NCBI RefSeq assembly: GCF_016862935.1
Contig: NZ_BONX01000054.1
Coordinates: forward strand, 1 to 64,000
DNA: 64,000 nt
Direction of reading: 5' to 3'
From: Plantactinospora mayteni
GTDB lineage: Bacteria; Actinomycetota; Actinomycetes; Mycobacteriales; Micromonosporaceae
The notes under the pieces were generated by a model. That model did not search any database, had not been told where the DNA came from, and saw only the letters and a program-made list of their open reading frames with translations. Both the position numbers and the translations under genes were made by a program. Each line of letters begins with the position of its first letter. Position 1 is the stretch's first letter. This document shows positions 16,422 to 25,225 of the stretch, piece after piece.

Positions 16422-18728
16422 TCAGTAGATCCGTCGGCCGTGCGCGTCCGGTACTCCGGACTTGCGGAGGAAGTAGGTGTTGACCTTGTCGCGCCACTCC
16501 TCGGCACAGCGCTGCTGCTCGGCGAGCCGGTCGGTGACCCGGGCGTGCAGCGCCGGGTCCACCAGACCCGCCGGGCCGATCCGCTCCCACCGCCGTACCA
16601 GCTCCGCCACCTGCTCGACCCCGGCGAAATGGGTGTCGTAGATGTGCTGGATCACCGTCGACCCGGAGTGCAGCACGTGCCGGTAGGGCACGTGGTGGAA
16701 GAAGAGCAGCAGCTCGTCCGGGCAGGTTTCCAGCGACTCGTAGCGGTCCGCCCAGGGCTGCGGGTACTGGCCGGTGAAGCCGGTTCCGGCGGCCCGGGTG
16801 CGGTCTACCCCGACGCCGTCCCGGTCGGCGAAGTGGTAGGTGCCCCACCGCGAGTACTCGTAGCCGTCCACGTCGGGGCCGTAGTGGTGGCCCGGCGCGA
16901 CCATGAAGCCGACCCCGAGCGGTGCCGTGTACCGCTCGTACGTGCGCCACGAGTCGTCCAGCAGCGCGTGCAGGGTGTCGCGCAGCAGTTCGGGATCGGT
17001 GCTTGCCGACGGGGTGAAGGTGAGGTCGATCCACTCGTCGAGTACGGCCAGCGGGTCGAGGTCGGGTGCCCAGCCGAGCCGGCCGATGGCGTACAGGTTG
17101 GCCTGGGCGAGCGGGTGGCCGGTCCAGTAGTGGTCGGCACCGACGTTGGAGACGACCACCAGACCGCCGCCACCCGACGGGGCTGCGCCGTCGTCTCCCG
17201 CCGAGCCGGCGGCCACCGAGGCGACCGTCGGCCGGCCCGGTCCCCAGGGGGCGAACCGCAGCACCTCGCTCCACCATGGACCCAGATAGCAGACGTGCCG
17301 CTGCTGCCCGGTGTATTCCTGGGTCGCCTGCACCTCCAGAGCCAGCCGGGTGTGCGGCATCGCCGCGAGCACCGGGGAGACGGGCTCGCGCGTCTGGAAG
17401 TCCATCGGGCCGTGCTTCACCTGCACGATCACGTTGTCCCGGAACTGGCCGTCCAGCGGGGTGAAGTGGTCGTACGCCGCCCGGGCCCGGTCGGTGGAGC
17501 GGTCGCGCCAGTCCTGCCGGTGGTCGTAGACGAAGGCCCGCCAGTGCACCATTCCGCCGTACGGGGCGAGGGCGTCGGCGAGCATGTTCGCGCCGTCGGC
17601 GTGGGTCCGCCCGTACCGGTACGGGCCCGGCTGCCCCTCCGAGTCGGCCTTCACCATGAAGCCGCCGAAGTCCGGGATCGTCCCGTAGACCCGCTTGGCG
17701 GCCTCGGCCCACCAGGCCCGCACGTCGTCGTCGAGCGGGTCTGCGGTCGGCAGCTCGCCGAGGGTGACCGGCGCGGCGAAGTTGACCGACAGGTGCACCC
17801 GGATCCCGTACGGGCGGACCAGGTCCGCGATCGCGGCCACGTCGTCGAGCCGGTCGGTCAGCAGCCGGGTCGCCGTGCCGTGCACGTTGACGTTGTTGAC
17901 CGTCATCGCGTTCATGCCGCAGGCGGCCAGCAGTCGCGCGTAGTCGCGTACCCGCTCGGGGTCCTGGCGTGGCGCCCCGTCGAGCCAGAAGATCGACCCG
18001 CCCGCGTAGCCGCGTTCGACCTGCCCCATCACCGGATGCACGTCGACGTTGTCCCAGTGGCTGACCAGCCGTAGCCGCAGCGCCGGCCGGTGCCGCTCGA
18101 CCGGGCGGTCGGCGCCGAACGCCGCCGGGCCGAGCCGGACGACCTGGAACAGGCCGTGGAGCAGCCCGGCCGGCTCGTCGGCCAGCACCACCGTGACGGC
18201 GTCCCGGCGGGCCAGCGCGAAGCCCTCCGGGCCGAGTCCGCCCCGGTCCGCTCCGAGTTCCCGCCCGACCTCGGCCGCCGGCCCCGCACCGGCCGGCAGC
18301 GACCCGGCCGTACCGAGCGCGAGCACCAGGTCATACGACCCCGCTCCGGCCCGCCCTGGCTGCGCCCCTTGACCTGGCTCTGTCGGCAGGCCCGGCTCTG
18401 GCGGCTGGCCCAGCTTTGTCGGCTGGCCCGGATCTTCCGGCTGGCCCAGCTTTGTCGCCTGGCCCGGATCTTCCGGCGGGCCTGGCTTTGCCGCCTGGCT
18501 CGGCTCTTCCGGCGGGCCTGGCTCTGTCGGCTGGCCGGGCTGGGGCGGCTGGCTGGGGACGTGGTCGACCGTGCCGCCGTGGCGGGCGCAGGCCACGGTG
18601 ACCTCGTCCCGCACCGTGTCCACCAGGGTGCCGGTGCCGTAGACGAGTGTCCGGCGGGAGCCGATCGCCTGGAACGCCTCCGGCGGCAACCAGGCCGGAT
18701 GCGTGGACGCCGGGTCGGCGACGGTCAT
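16422..18728 (-). CDS. aguA: GH67 alpha-glucuronidase
   Basis: 768 residues, no signal peptide, hence cytoplasmic. It removes (4-O-methyl-)glucuronic acid from imported aldouronic acids. Family GH67 hallmarks: HWDNVDV and ERGYAGGSIFW (about 245-270), MNAMTVNNVNVH, VKADSEGQPGPYRYG with the general-acid Glu (about 365), then KHGPMDFQ and LEVQATQEYTGQQRHVCYLG holding the Asp/Glu base pair. The C-terminus EWRDKVNTYFLRKSGVPDAHGRRIY is typical. The N-terminal domain carries a five-copy Pro-rich 12-residue repeat (about residues 64-123) that other GH67 enzymes lack. It is the last gene of the LacI-controlled operon, overlapping the GH42 gene by ATGA, and thus starts at 18728. Confidence 0.93.
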   Translation of the reverse strand: MTVADPASTHPAWLPPEAFQAIGSRRTLVYGTGTLVDTVRDEVTVACARHGGTVDHVPSQPPQPGQPTEPGPPEEPSQAAKPGPPEDPGQATKLGQPEDPGQPTKLGQPPEPGLPTEPGQGAQPGRAGAGSYDLVLALGTAGSLPAGAGPAAEVGRELGADRGGLGPEGFALARRDAVTVVLADEPAGLLHGLFQVVRLGPAAFGADRPVERHRPALRLRLVSHWDNVDVHPVMGQVERGYAGGSIFWLDGAPRQDPERVRDYARLLAACGMNAMTVNNVNVHGTATRLLTDRLDDVAAIADLVRPYGIRVHLSVNFAAPVTLGELPTADPLDDDVRAWWAEAAKRVYGTIPDFGGFMVKADSEGQPGPYRYGRTHADGANMLADALAPYGGMVHWRAFVYDHRQDWRDRSTDRARAAYDHFTPLDGQFRDNVIVQVKHGPMDFQTREPVSPVLAAMPHTRLALEVQATQEYTGQQRHVCYLGPWWSEVLRFAPWGPGRPTVASVAAGSAGDDGAAPSGGGGLVVVSNVGADHYWTGHPLAQANLYAIGRLGWAPDLDPLAVLDEWIDLTFTPSASTDPELLRDTLHALLDDSWRTYERYTAPLGVGFMVAPGHHYGPDVDGYEYSRWGTYHFADRDGVGVDRTRAAGTGFTGQYPQPWADRYESLETCPDELLLFFHHVPYRHVLHSGSTVIQHIYDTHFAGVEQVAELVRRWERIGPAGLVDPALHARVTDRLAEQQRCAEEWRDKVNTYFLRKSGVPDAHGRRIY
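18360..18539 (-). repeat. 36-bp in-frame minisatellite inside the GH67 gene
   Basis: Five consecutive 12-residue units: PGQPTEPGPPEE, PSQAAKPGPPED, PGQATKLGQPED, PGQPTKLGQPPE and PGLPTEPGQGAQ. The period keeps the frame. They interrupt the N-terminal alpha/beta domain between the strand ending TVDHV and the one starting SYDLVLALGTA. Confidence 0.85.
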
Positions 18729-20815
18729 CGCGTCCCGTCCCGGTCCTCGTCGGAGTTCGTCGCCGGTCCGGCCGGGGAGGACTCCTCGCGCAGCACCAGT
18801 ACGCCCTTCGCGGCGAGCCGGATCGGCTGGCCCGGCGCGATCCGCTCCCCGCCGAGCAGGTCCGTACCGGCGGCGTGTGCCGTCGTCTCGACCGGCTCGG
18901 TACCGTGGTTGAGCAGGAACCGCAGCCGCGTCCCGTCCGGGCCGACCCGCACCGTCGACTCCAGACCGGGCACGTCCGCGTACGGGCCGACGAGGTCGTG
19001 CCGCTCCAGTACCCGACGGACCACCCAGGAGACTCCCGGCTGGTCGAGGCCGGCGGCGACGTACCAGCCGTGGCCGGCACCGTAGCTGTTCCGGGTCACG
19101 GCCGGGGTGCCGGCGTAGAAGTCCGCCTGGTAGGTGCCGACCACCTCGGCACCCTGCGGGATCACCAGCTCGAAGAGCAGCCGCGACTCGACCTCGATCT
19201 CGGCCTCGGGGCCGGCGCCGTGCAGGCGTACCGGATTGACCACCTCGGGGCCACGGGCGTCCCACTCGTCGATCCGGATGCCGGTCAGCGGCCCGAGTGG
19301 ACCGGGCACGTCCATCAGGAACGCGTTGTCGTCCTCGTCGACCCGGCCGGAGAGGAAGGTGGTCAGTACCGAGCCGCCGCGCTCGGCGACCGCGGCCAGC
19401 CGCTGCGCCAGGTCGCCCTTGAGCATGTGCAGCGCCGGCGCGACCACCACCTGGTAGCCGGCCAGGTCCGCGGTCACCGGCAGCACGTCCACGTCGACCC
19501 CGGCCTCCCAGAGCGCCCGGTAGTAGGCGTGCACGATCTGCTGGTAGCGGAGCAGCCGGGACGGGCCGTCGGAGATCTCCAGCGCCCACCAACTGTCCCA
19601 GTCGAAGAGCAGGGCGACCCGGGCCGGGGTCCGGGCGCCCAGCGTCGCCGGGCCGAGCCGGTCCAGCTCGGCGCCGACTTCGGCCACCTCGCGGAAGATC
19701 CGGGTGTCCTGCCGCCCGGCGTGCCCGACGACCGCGCCGTGGTATTTCTCGCAGGCGCCCCGGGAGGCGCGCAGCTGGAAGAAGAGTACGGCGTCCGCGC
19801 CGTGCGCCACCGCCTGCCAGCTCCACAGCCGCATCACCCCGGGCCGCTTCAGCGGGTTGACGTCCCGGGACGCGGTGTAGCTCGGGGTCTGCTCCATCAG
19901 CCAGAACGGCTGGCCGTCCTTGAGTCCGCGCATCAGGTCGTGGGCCAGCGCCATCCAGGCCGGGGAGTTGTCGTCGGGCGGGTAGTTGTCCCAGGAGGCG
20001 AAGTCGAGGTGCGGGGCCCAGCGGTGGTAGTCGATCGGCCGGTACATCCCCATGAAGTTCGTGGTCACCGGGACGTCGGGACTGGACTCGCGGATCGCCG
20101 CCTTCTCGTCCCGGAAGTTGCCGAGCATCGCGTCGGACATGAAGCGCAGGTAGTCGAGGGTGATGCCCTGGAAGGCGGTGTGGTTCGGCCCGCGCCAGTG
20201 CTCGGTCAGCGCCGACGGCGGCTCGATCTCGTCCCAGTTTGTGAAGGTGTGCGACCAGAACGTGGTGTACCAGGCCGCGTTGAGCGCGTCGAGGCTGCCG
20301 TACCGGTCGCGCAGCCAGTCGCGGAAGGCGGCGGCGCAGAGGTCGCAGTAGCAGGCGCCGCCGTACTCGTTGCCGACGTGCCAGGCGACGATCGCCGGGT
20401 TGCCCGCGTACCGCTGGGCGATCCGGCGGGCGAGTTCGGTGGAGAGTCGACGGAAGACGGGGGAGCTGGGGCAGGAGTTGTGCCGCTGGCCGTACCGGTG
20501 CTTGCGGCCCTCGAAGTCCGTCCGGGTCACCTCCGGATGGGCCCGGGCCAGCCAGGCCGGGTGCGCGCCGGTGCCGGTGGCCAGGCAGATCTGCCGGCCC
20601 TCCGCGCTGGCCCGCTCGACGATCCGGTCCAGCAGGGCGAAATCGTAGACGTCCGGGGCGGGCTGGGTCAGCGCCCAGTCGAAGACGCCGAGCGTGACGG
20701 TGTCGATCCGGGCGGCGTCGAAGAGCCGGTAGTCCTCCTTCCAGACGTCCTCGGGCCACTGCTCGGGGTTGTAGTCCCCGCCGAAGGCGACCTTGGAAAT
20801 CCCGGGCAGGCTCAC
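18725..20815 (-). CDS. GH42 beta-galactosidase (or alpha-L-arabinopyranosidase)
   Basis: 696 residues, cytoplasmic. The GH42 TIM barrel begins FGGDYNPEQWPEDVWKEDYR. The acid/base Glu is in WHVGNEYGG (about 150). The nucleophile Glu is in FWLMEQTPS (about 310). The Cys cluster CYCDLC just after the acid/base matches the zinc-binding cysteines of this family. The trimerisation domain (ARVALLFDWDSWWAL) and a C-terminal beta domain follow. GTG start at 20815 overlaps the YesL stop (GTGA). In an aldouronate operon it may remove galactose or L-arabinopyranose decorations from xylan oligomers rather than hydrolyse lactose; that is inference. Confidence 0.93.
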   Translation of the reverse strand: MSLPGISKVAFGGDYNPEQWPEDVWKEDYRLFDAARIDTVTLGVFDWALTQPAPDVYDFALLDRIVERASAEGRQICLATGTGAHPAWLARAHPEVTRTDFEGRKHRYGQRHNSCPSSPVFRRLSTELARRIAQRYAGNPAIVAWHVGNEYGGACYCDLCAAAFRDWLRDRYGSLDALNAAWYTTFWSHTFTNWDEIEPPSALTEHWRGPNHTAFQGITLDYLRFMSDAMLGNFRDEKAAIRESSPDVPVTTNFMGMYRPIDYHRWAPHLDFASWDNYPPDDNSPAWMALAHDLMRGLKDGQPFWLMEQTPSYTASRDVNPLKRPGVMRLWSWQAVAHGADAVLFFQLRASRGACEKYHGAVVGHAGRQDTRIFREVAEVGAELDRLGPATLGARTPARVALLFDWDSWWALEISDGPSRLLRYQQIVHAYYRALWEAGVDVDVLPVTADLAGYQVVVAPALHMLKGDLAQRLAAVAERGGSVLTTFLSGRVDEDDNAFLMDVPGPLGPLTGIRIDEWDARGPEVVNPVRLHGAGPEAEIEVESRLLFELVIPQGAEVVGTYQADFYAGTPAVTRNSYGAGHGWYVAAGLDQPGVSWVVRRVLERHDLVGPYADVPGLESTVRVGPDGTRLRFLLNHGTEPVETTAHAAGTDLLGGERIAPGQPIRLAAKGVLVLREESSPAGPATNSDEDRDGTR

Positions 20816-21501
20816 GCGGTGAACTCCTTTTCGACCTTGCTGACCAGCGGGCGGCAGTTGCGGAGCAGGGCCAGCGTCAGCACCGAACCGAGGAGCCCGA
20901 GGACCGCCTCGGAGGAGACCCAGACGACGCCGGCGGCCACCACCAGCAGGCAGGCGTTGCCGAGGGTCACCCCCGGGGCGTACCCGAGGAAGTGCAGCGC
21001 CAGCCGGGCGACGTCCCGGACCCGGAAGCGGAACAGCGACGTGATCACCAGGGCGTTGATCCCCCACAGGGTGACGCCGAGCGCGACCAGCAGCAGTGGT
21101 ACCCGCCACCAGCCGGGCACCCCTGCGGCGCCGAAGTAGCTGAGGTTCAGCGCGACGATGGTCAGCCAGGCCAGCCACGGCACCCAGATCGCCAGTACGC
21201 CCCGGACGTTGGCTCGGTAGCCGCGCCAGAACAGGGTCGTCGGGTTCAGCTCGGTCAGGTCCGGGCGGTGCTGCCGCAGTGCGTACAGCGCGGCGGAGAG
21301 GGCCGGCCCGAGCGGCAGCGCGCAGAGCGCGACCAGCGGGAGGTTGCTGGCGTGCCGGTCCAGCAGGAAGAGCGGGACCAGGCCGGGCAGCGTGGTCAGC
21401 ACCAGCAGCAGCTCCACCACCAGCAGGCTGTAGACCAGCGCCATGGCCCGGGAGAGCGGCCCGGTGCCGAACCGGCCGCCGGCCTCCACGGTGTTGTTCA
21501 T
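20812..21501 (-). CDS. YesL-family (DUF624) membrane protein
   Basis: 229 residues, about five transmembrane helices (e.g. LVVELLLVLTTLPGLVPLFLL, VLAIWVPWLAWLTIVALNL, VPLLLVALGVTLWGINALVI). DUF624/YesL proteins are nearly always encoded with LplABC-type oligosaccharide importers and hydrolases, as here, but their molecular role is unknown; an accessory role in transport is assumed. Helical motifs PTTLFWRGYRANVRG and LGNACLLVVAAGVVWV match the family. A long hairpin separates it from the upstream solute-binding protein gene, and it overlaps the GH42 start by 4 bp. Confidence 0.88.
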   Translation of the reverse strand: MNNTVEAGGRFGTGPLSRAMALVYSLLVVELLLVLTTLPGLVPLFLLDRHASNLPLVALCALPLGPALSAALYALRQHRPDLTELNPTTLFWRGYRANVRGVLAIWVPWLAWLTIVALNLSYFGAAGVPGWWRVPLLLVALGVTLWGINALVITSLFRFRVRDVARLALHFLGYAPGVTLGNACLLVVAAGVVWVSSEAVLGLLGSVLTLALLRNCRPLVSKVEKEFTA

Positions 21502-21529
21502 TCCCGCTCCTTCCCTGCTGCGCCGACGT

Positions 21530-21567
21530 CCGGTCCGGTCGTGCCTGTCGAGGCACGACCGGACCGG
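21530..21567 (-). terminator. Intercistronic 17-bp hairpin between binding-protein and YesL genes
   Basis: Positions 21530-21546 pair perfectly with 21551-21567 around the tetraloop GTCG. It stands 6 bp after the binding-protein stop and 29 bp before the YesL gene, inside the operon. Such structures after solute-binding protein genes partly terminate transcription or block 3' decay, raising binding-protein levels over the downstream genes. Confidence 0.8.
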
Positions 21568-21573
21568 GGGCGG

Positions 21574-23214
21574 TCAGCCGTGGTCCTTCTGGTACCGCTC
21601 GTACGCCTCCTGCACCTTGGCCATGTAGGCGTCCATGTTCTTGCCCTTGAGTTCGGTCAGGTAGGCGTCCCACTGGGCGAGGTCCCGCTGGCCGAGGATG
21701 AACTGGAGGGTCGCCTGGTAGACGAAGTCCCGCAACGGCGTCCGCCACAGCGACACCTGCTCGCGTTCCTCGTCGGTGAACGGGAACGGCGGCATCACCG
21801 CCCGCGGCGGCCGGGCGTTCATCACCTTCTGGAACTCCTGCTCCTCGGCGGAGAAGAACGACTGCACCAGCTCGGGCTTGCCGCCGTAGGCGAAGACGCC
21901 GTTGTAGAACCCGAAGTCCTTCTGGAGGTGCTTGGGTGCCTTGGGGTTGAGCCCGATGACGTTGACGTCGGGGGCCAGGGTGGACTTGCCGGAGCCGTCC
22001 TTGACGAAGGTCGTGCCCTCGACGCCCCACCGGGCGAACTGCTGCCCGTCGTCGGAATAGAACAGCCAGTCGATGAACTGCATCATGGCGACGAAGTTCT
22101 TGCTGTCCCGGGCCTTCTTGGAGATCATGACGCCGTTCTCCAGCCGGCTGGAGGGGTTGATCTCGCCGGCCGGTCCGACCGGCAGCGGGATCTTGGTCAG
22201 CGTCGCGTTCGGCAGGGTCTTCGCCAGGTCCGGGCGGTAGTCGTTGACCAGCGTCTGCGCGTTGCTGCTGATCACGAACGACTTGCCGTTGGCGAGCTTC
22301 TGTCGGGCCTGGTCGTCGGTCTGGGTGAAGCTCTCCGGGTCGAGCAGTCCTTCCTTCACCAGCTTGTTGAGGTAGGTCAACATCTGCTTGTACTGCTCGC
22401 TGGCGCCGGTGTAGAAGAGCTTCTTGGCGTTCGGGTCCCAGCTCACGTGCTGGAAGTTCCAGCCGGCGCCCTCCAGGCCGTACGAGGCGGCGAGGATGTT
22501 CAGCAGGTTGCCGGCCGGGTTGGGCTGGCTGAACCGGTCGGAGAACGGGGTGCTCTCCGGGTACTTCGCCTTCATCGCCTTGAGCACGGTGTAGAGGTCG
22601 TCCCAGGTCTTCGGGATCTCCAGGTTCAGTTCGGCGAGGATGTCGGTACGGACCGCGAGCGAGTAGTCGTGCCAGGGCTTCTCGTGTACCCCGGGCAGCA
22701 GATAGAACTTGCCGTCGGCCTGGCGCCGCTGGTTGATCTCAGGAGCCAGGTTCCACTTCTCGATCTTGTCCTTCAGGTTCGGCATCAGGTCGAGATAGTC
22801 GCTGACCGGCAGGATGGCCCCGGAGGAGACGAAGGTTTCCTCCTGGGGCGGGTACGTCTTCGGGATGATCATCGGTGCGTCGCCGGCACCGATCAGCAGG
22901 CTGCGCTTCTGCTCGTAGTCGCTCAGCGGTACGGCGACCGGCTCCAGCGTCACGTTGGTGCGCTTGTTCAGCTCCGTCCAGAACAGCCAGTCGTTCTTCA
23001 ACGGATAGTTCGGGTGGTTGTTGTAGAGGATGGAGAACGAGACCGGTTCGGTCGCCTTGAACTGCTGGTTGACGCCGAGTTCGGCCATCGCGCCGGCGCG
23101 GTTCGCCGAGAGGTCCTCGGCCTCCGATTCGTCGCCACTGCCGCAGGCGACGAGCGAGAGAGTGAGCGCGCCGGCAGCGACCACCGCTGCTCGGCGCCGG
23201 GCTCGTTGGAACAT
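21574..23214 (-). CDS. Extracellular solute-binding lipoprotein of an oligosaccharide ABC importer (LplA type)
   Basis: 546 residues. A lipoprotein signal ends LSLVACGSGDE, the Cys (about 24) being lipidated. The large bilobed domain is of the LplA/LipO class, which is longer (500-560 residues) than ordinary sugar-binding proteins. Recognisable segments: FSILYNNHPNYPLKNDWLFW, IPKTWDDLYTVLKAMKAKYP, ENGVMISKKARDSKNFVAMMQFIDWLFYSDDGQQ and a Trp/Tyr-rich C-terminus. This class binds aldouronates or pectin oligomers together with LplB and YtcP permeases, exactly the genes upstream. No ATPase gene is in the operon, so a shared MsiK-type ATPase encoded elsewhere is expected. ATG at 23214 with a purine-rich site ahead (GAAAGGAAGC). 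Confidence 0.92.
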   Translation of the reverse strand: MFQRARRRAAVVAAGALTLSLVACGSGDESEAEDLSANRAGAMAELGVNQQFKATEPVSFSILYNNHPNYPLKNDWLFWTELNKRTNVTLEPVAVPLSDYEQKRSLLIGAGDAPMIIPKTYPPQEETFVSSGAILPVSDYLDLMPNLKDKIEKWNLAPEINQRRQADGKFYLLPGVHEKPWHDYSLAVRTDILAELNLEIPKTWDDLYTVLKAMKAKYPESTPFSDRFSQPNPAGNLLNILAASYGLEGAGWNFQHVSWDPNAKKLFYTGASEQYKQMLTYLNKLVKEGLLDPESFTQTDDQARQKLANGKSFVISSNAQTLVNDYRPDLAKTLPNATLTKIPLPVGPAGEINPSSRLENGVMISKKARDSKNFVAMMQFIDWLFYSDDGQQFARWGVEGTTFVKDGSGKSTLAPDVNVIGLNPKAPKHLQKDFGFYNGVFAYGGKPELVQSFFSAEEQEFQKVMNARPPRAVMPPFPFTDEEREQVSLWRTPLRDFVYQATLQFILGQRDLAQWDAYLTELKGKNMDAYMAKVQEAYERYQKDHG

Positions 23215-23270
23215 CAGGCTTCCTTTCGCTGGTGGTTCGTGGGTTCGACGGCTCACCTCCGCCTGCCGGG

Positions 23271-24233
23271 CTATCCCTTCACCGCGCCGAGCATCACGCC
23301 GGACACGAAATACCGCTGCACGAAGGGGTAGACCAGCAGGATGGGCAGGGTGGTGAGCACGATGGTCACGGCCTTGAGCGTCGCCTCGGCCTGTACCTCG
23401 TTCGCCTCGTTGATGGCGCCGACGTTCTCCGCGCCGACGGCACCGGCGATCAGGTTGCGCAGATAGACGGTGACCGGCAGCAGGTCCTGCCGATCCATGT
23501 AGAGGAAGGCGGAGAACCACGAGTTCCAGAAGGAGACGGCGTAGAAGAGCACCATCGTGGCGATCACCGCCTTCGACAGCGGTAGCACGACCCGCAGCAG
23601 GATCCCGTACGTGTTCAGGCCGTCGACGGCGGCGGCCTCCTCCAACTCCACCGGCAGGCTCTCGAAGAACGCCTTCATCACCAGCAGGTTGAAGACGCTG
23701 ATCGCGTTCGGCAGCACGATCGCCCAGATGGTGTTCGTCATGCCCAGGCTGCTGATCAGGACGTAGTTGGGGATCAGCCCGCCGTTGAAGAACATGGTGA
23801 AGACCGCGATGCCGATCAGCGCGGTACGACCCTTGAGGTGGTGCTTGGAGAGCACGTAGGCGAAGCAGGTGGTCAGCACCATCGCGATCGCCGTGGCGAC
23901 GACGGTGTAGACCACGGTGTTCCGGTAGTTGGTCCAGAACAGCGAGTCCCTCATCACCAACCCGTACGTGTCGACGTTGAACCCGCGCGGCCACAACGTC
24001 ACCCGGCCGGCGATGATGTACGCCTCGTCGCTCAGCGACCGGGCGACGATGTTGAGGAAGGGATACAGCGTCACCACCACGACGCCGGTCAGCACGATGG
24101 CGTTGACCACCTGGAACACCCGGTAGCCCCGGGTGGTCTGGATGCCGCGCCGCCGCCGGGGCCGGCCGAGCCGCTCGGCGGCCCGTTCCGGGTCGGTGGT
24201 CTCCGGCTCGACGGTGCTGGAATCCACGGTCAC
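23271..24233 (-). CDS. ABC importer permease, YtcP/AraQ type
   Basis: 320 residues, six transmembrane helices after a charged N-terminal tail. The ATPase-contacting EAA loop reads ELEEAAAVDGLNTYGILLRV (about 190). Other family marks are NSWFSAFLYMDRQDLLPVT and the C-terminal FVQRYFVSGVMLGAVKG, a near-universal ending of YtcP permeases. It pairs with the LplB-type permease before it. GTG at 24233 overlaps that gene's stop (GTGA); the GTG one codon earlier is equally possible. The binding-protein gene follows after 56 bp. Confidence 0.92.
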   Translation of the reverse strand: MTVDSSTVEPETTDPERAAERLGRPRRRRGIQTTRGYRVFQVVNAIVLTGVVVVTLYPFLNIVARSLSDEAYIIAGRVTLWPRGFNVDTYGLVMRDSLFWTNYRNTVVYTVVATAIAMVLTTCFAYVLSKHHLKGRTALIGIAVFTMFFNGGLIPNYVLISSLGMTNTIWAIVLPNAISVFNLLVMKAFFESLPVELEEAAAVDGLNTYGILLRVVLPLSKAVIATMVLFYAVSFWNSWFSAFLYMDRQDLLPVTVYLRNLIAGAVGAENVGAINEANEVQAEATLKAVTIVLTTLPILLVYPFVQRYFVSGVMLGAVKG

Positions 24234-25225
24234 CACAGGCTCGTCCCCACTGTGCGACGGGAGATCGCGTTCGCGGACAGGATCAGGGCCAGCCCGATCA
24301 GGGCCTCGAAGAGCCCGATCGCGGCGGCGTAGCTGAAGTTGCTCGACTGGAACGCCATCCGGAACAGGTACGTGGAGATCACGTCCGCTGTCGGGTACGT
24401 CAACGGGTTGTAGAGCAGCAGGATCTTCTCGAAGCCGACCGCCATGAACGTACCGATGTTGAGGATCAGCAGCGTGACCATGGTGGGCCGGATGCCGGGC
24501 AGGGTGATGTGCCAGGTCTGCCGCCACCGGTTGGCGCCGTCGATCCGGGCCGCCTCGTAGAGGTTGTCGTCGATCGTGGTCAGGGCGGCGAGGTAGAGGA
24601 TGGTGCCCCAGCCGACCGTCTGCCACACCTCGGAGGAGACGTAGATGGTCCGGAACCACTCCGGCTGTTGCAGGAACGGGATCGCGTCGCCACCGGTGGC
24701 CTTCACCAACTGGTTCATCGTGCCGTCGGTGGAGAGCAGCTGCATCACCATCGCGGCCACGATCACGATCGACAGGAAGTGCGGCAGGTAGGAGACCGAC
24801 TGGACGAACCGCTTGAGCCTGCGGGTCCGGACCTCGTTGAGCAGCAGCGCCAGGATCACCGGCAGCGGGAAGCAGACGATCAGGGTCAGCGTGCCCAGGA
24901 CCAGGGTGTTGGTGAAGACCTCCCAGAACGTGGGGTCGGAGAGGAACATCTTCACGTACCGCAGGCCGACCCAGTATTCACCGAAGACGCTGCCGCCGGG
25001 CTGGAAGCGCCGGAACGCGATGACGTTGCCGAGCATCGGCAGGTACCGGAAGACCAGGAAGAACAGCAGCGGCAGGATGGCCAGCGAGTAGAGCTGCCAG
25101 TCCCGGCGGATCGCCTGCCGCCACGTCCGGCGGTGTTTGCGGGACCGGCGGCGGGGCGCCCCGGAGGCCGGCCGGTCCGGGTCGACGGTCACGGGCGGCG
25201 GGCCTGCGGTGGAGGGTGCACTCAT
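24230..25225 (-). CDS. ABC importer permease, LplB type
   Basis: 331 residues. A basic cytoplasmic tail (RRRSRKHRRTWRQAIRRDW) leads to six helices. The EAA loop reads LYEAARIDGANRWRQTWHI (about 225). ARXLPMLGNVIAFRRF-like and FQSSNFSYAAAIGLFEALIG segments are typical of LplB. It forms the translocation pore with the YtcP-type permease. ATG at 25225 overlaps the GH3 stop by ATGA, so translation is coupled. Substrate assignment (aldouronic acids) comes from the co-encoded GH67 enzyme. Confidence 0.92.
   Translation of the reverse strand: MSAPSTAGPPPVTVDPDRPASGAPRRRSRKHRRTWRQAIRRDWQLYSLAILPLLFFLVFRYLPMLGNVIAFRRFQPGGSVFGEYWVGLRYVKMFLSDPTFWEVFTNTLVLGTLTLIVCFPLPVILALLLNEVRTRRLKRFVQSVSYLPHFLSIVIVAAMVMQLLSTDGTMNQLVKATGGDAIPFLQQPEWFRTIYVSSEVWQTVGWGTILYLAALTTIDDNLYEAARIDGANRWRQTWHITLPGIRPTMVTLLILNIGTFMAVGFEKILLLYNPLTYPTADVISTYLFRMAFQSSNFSYAAAIGLFEALIGLALILSANAISRRTVGTSLW

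Noticed and set aside
16422-20759. A single 4.3-kb minus-strand open frame upstream-extending the GH67 gene
   Set aside because: Only the part from 18728 encodes a protein family; the remainder is the GH42 gene read in the wrong frame, a common effect of high G+C.
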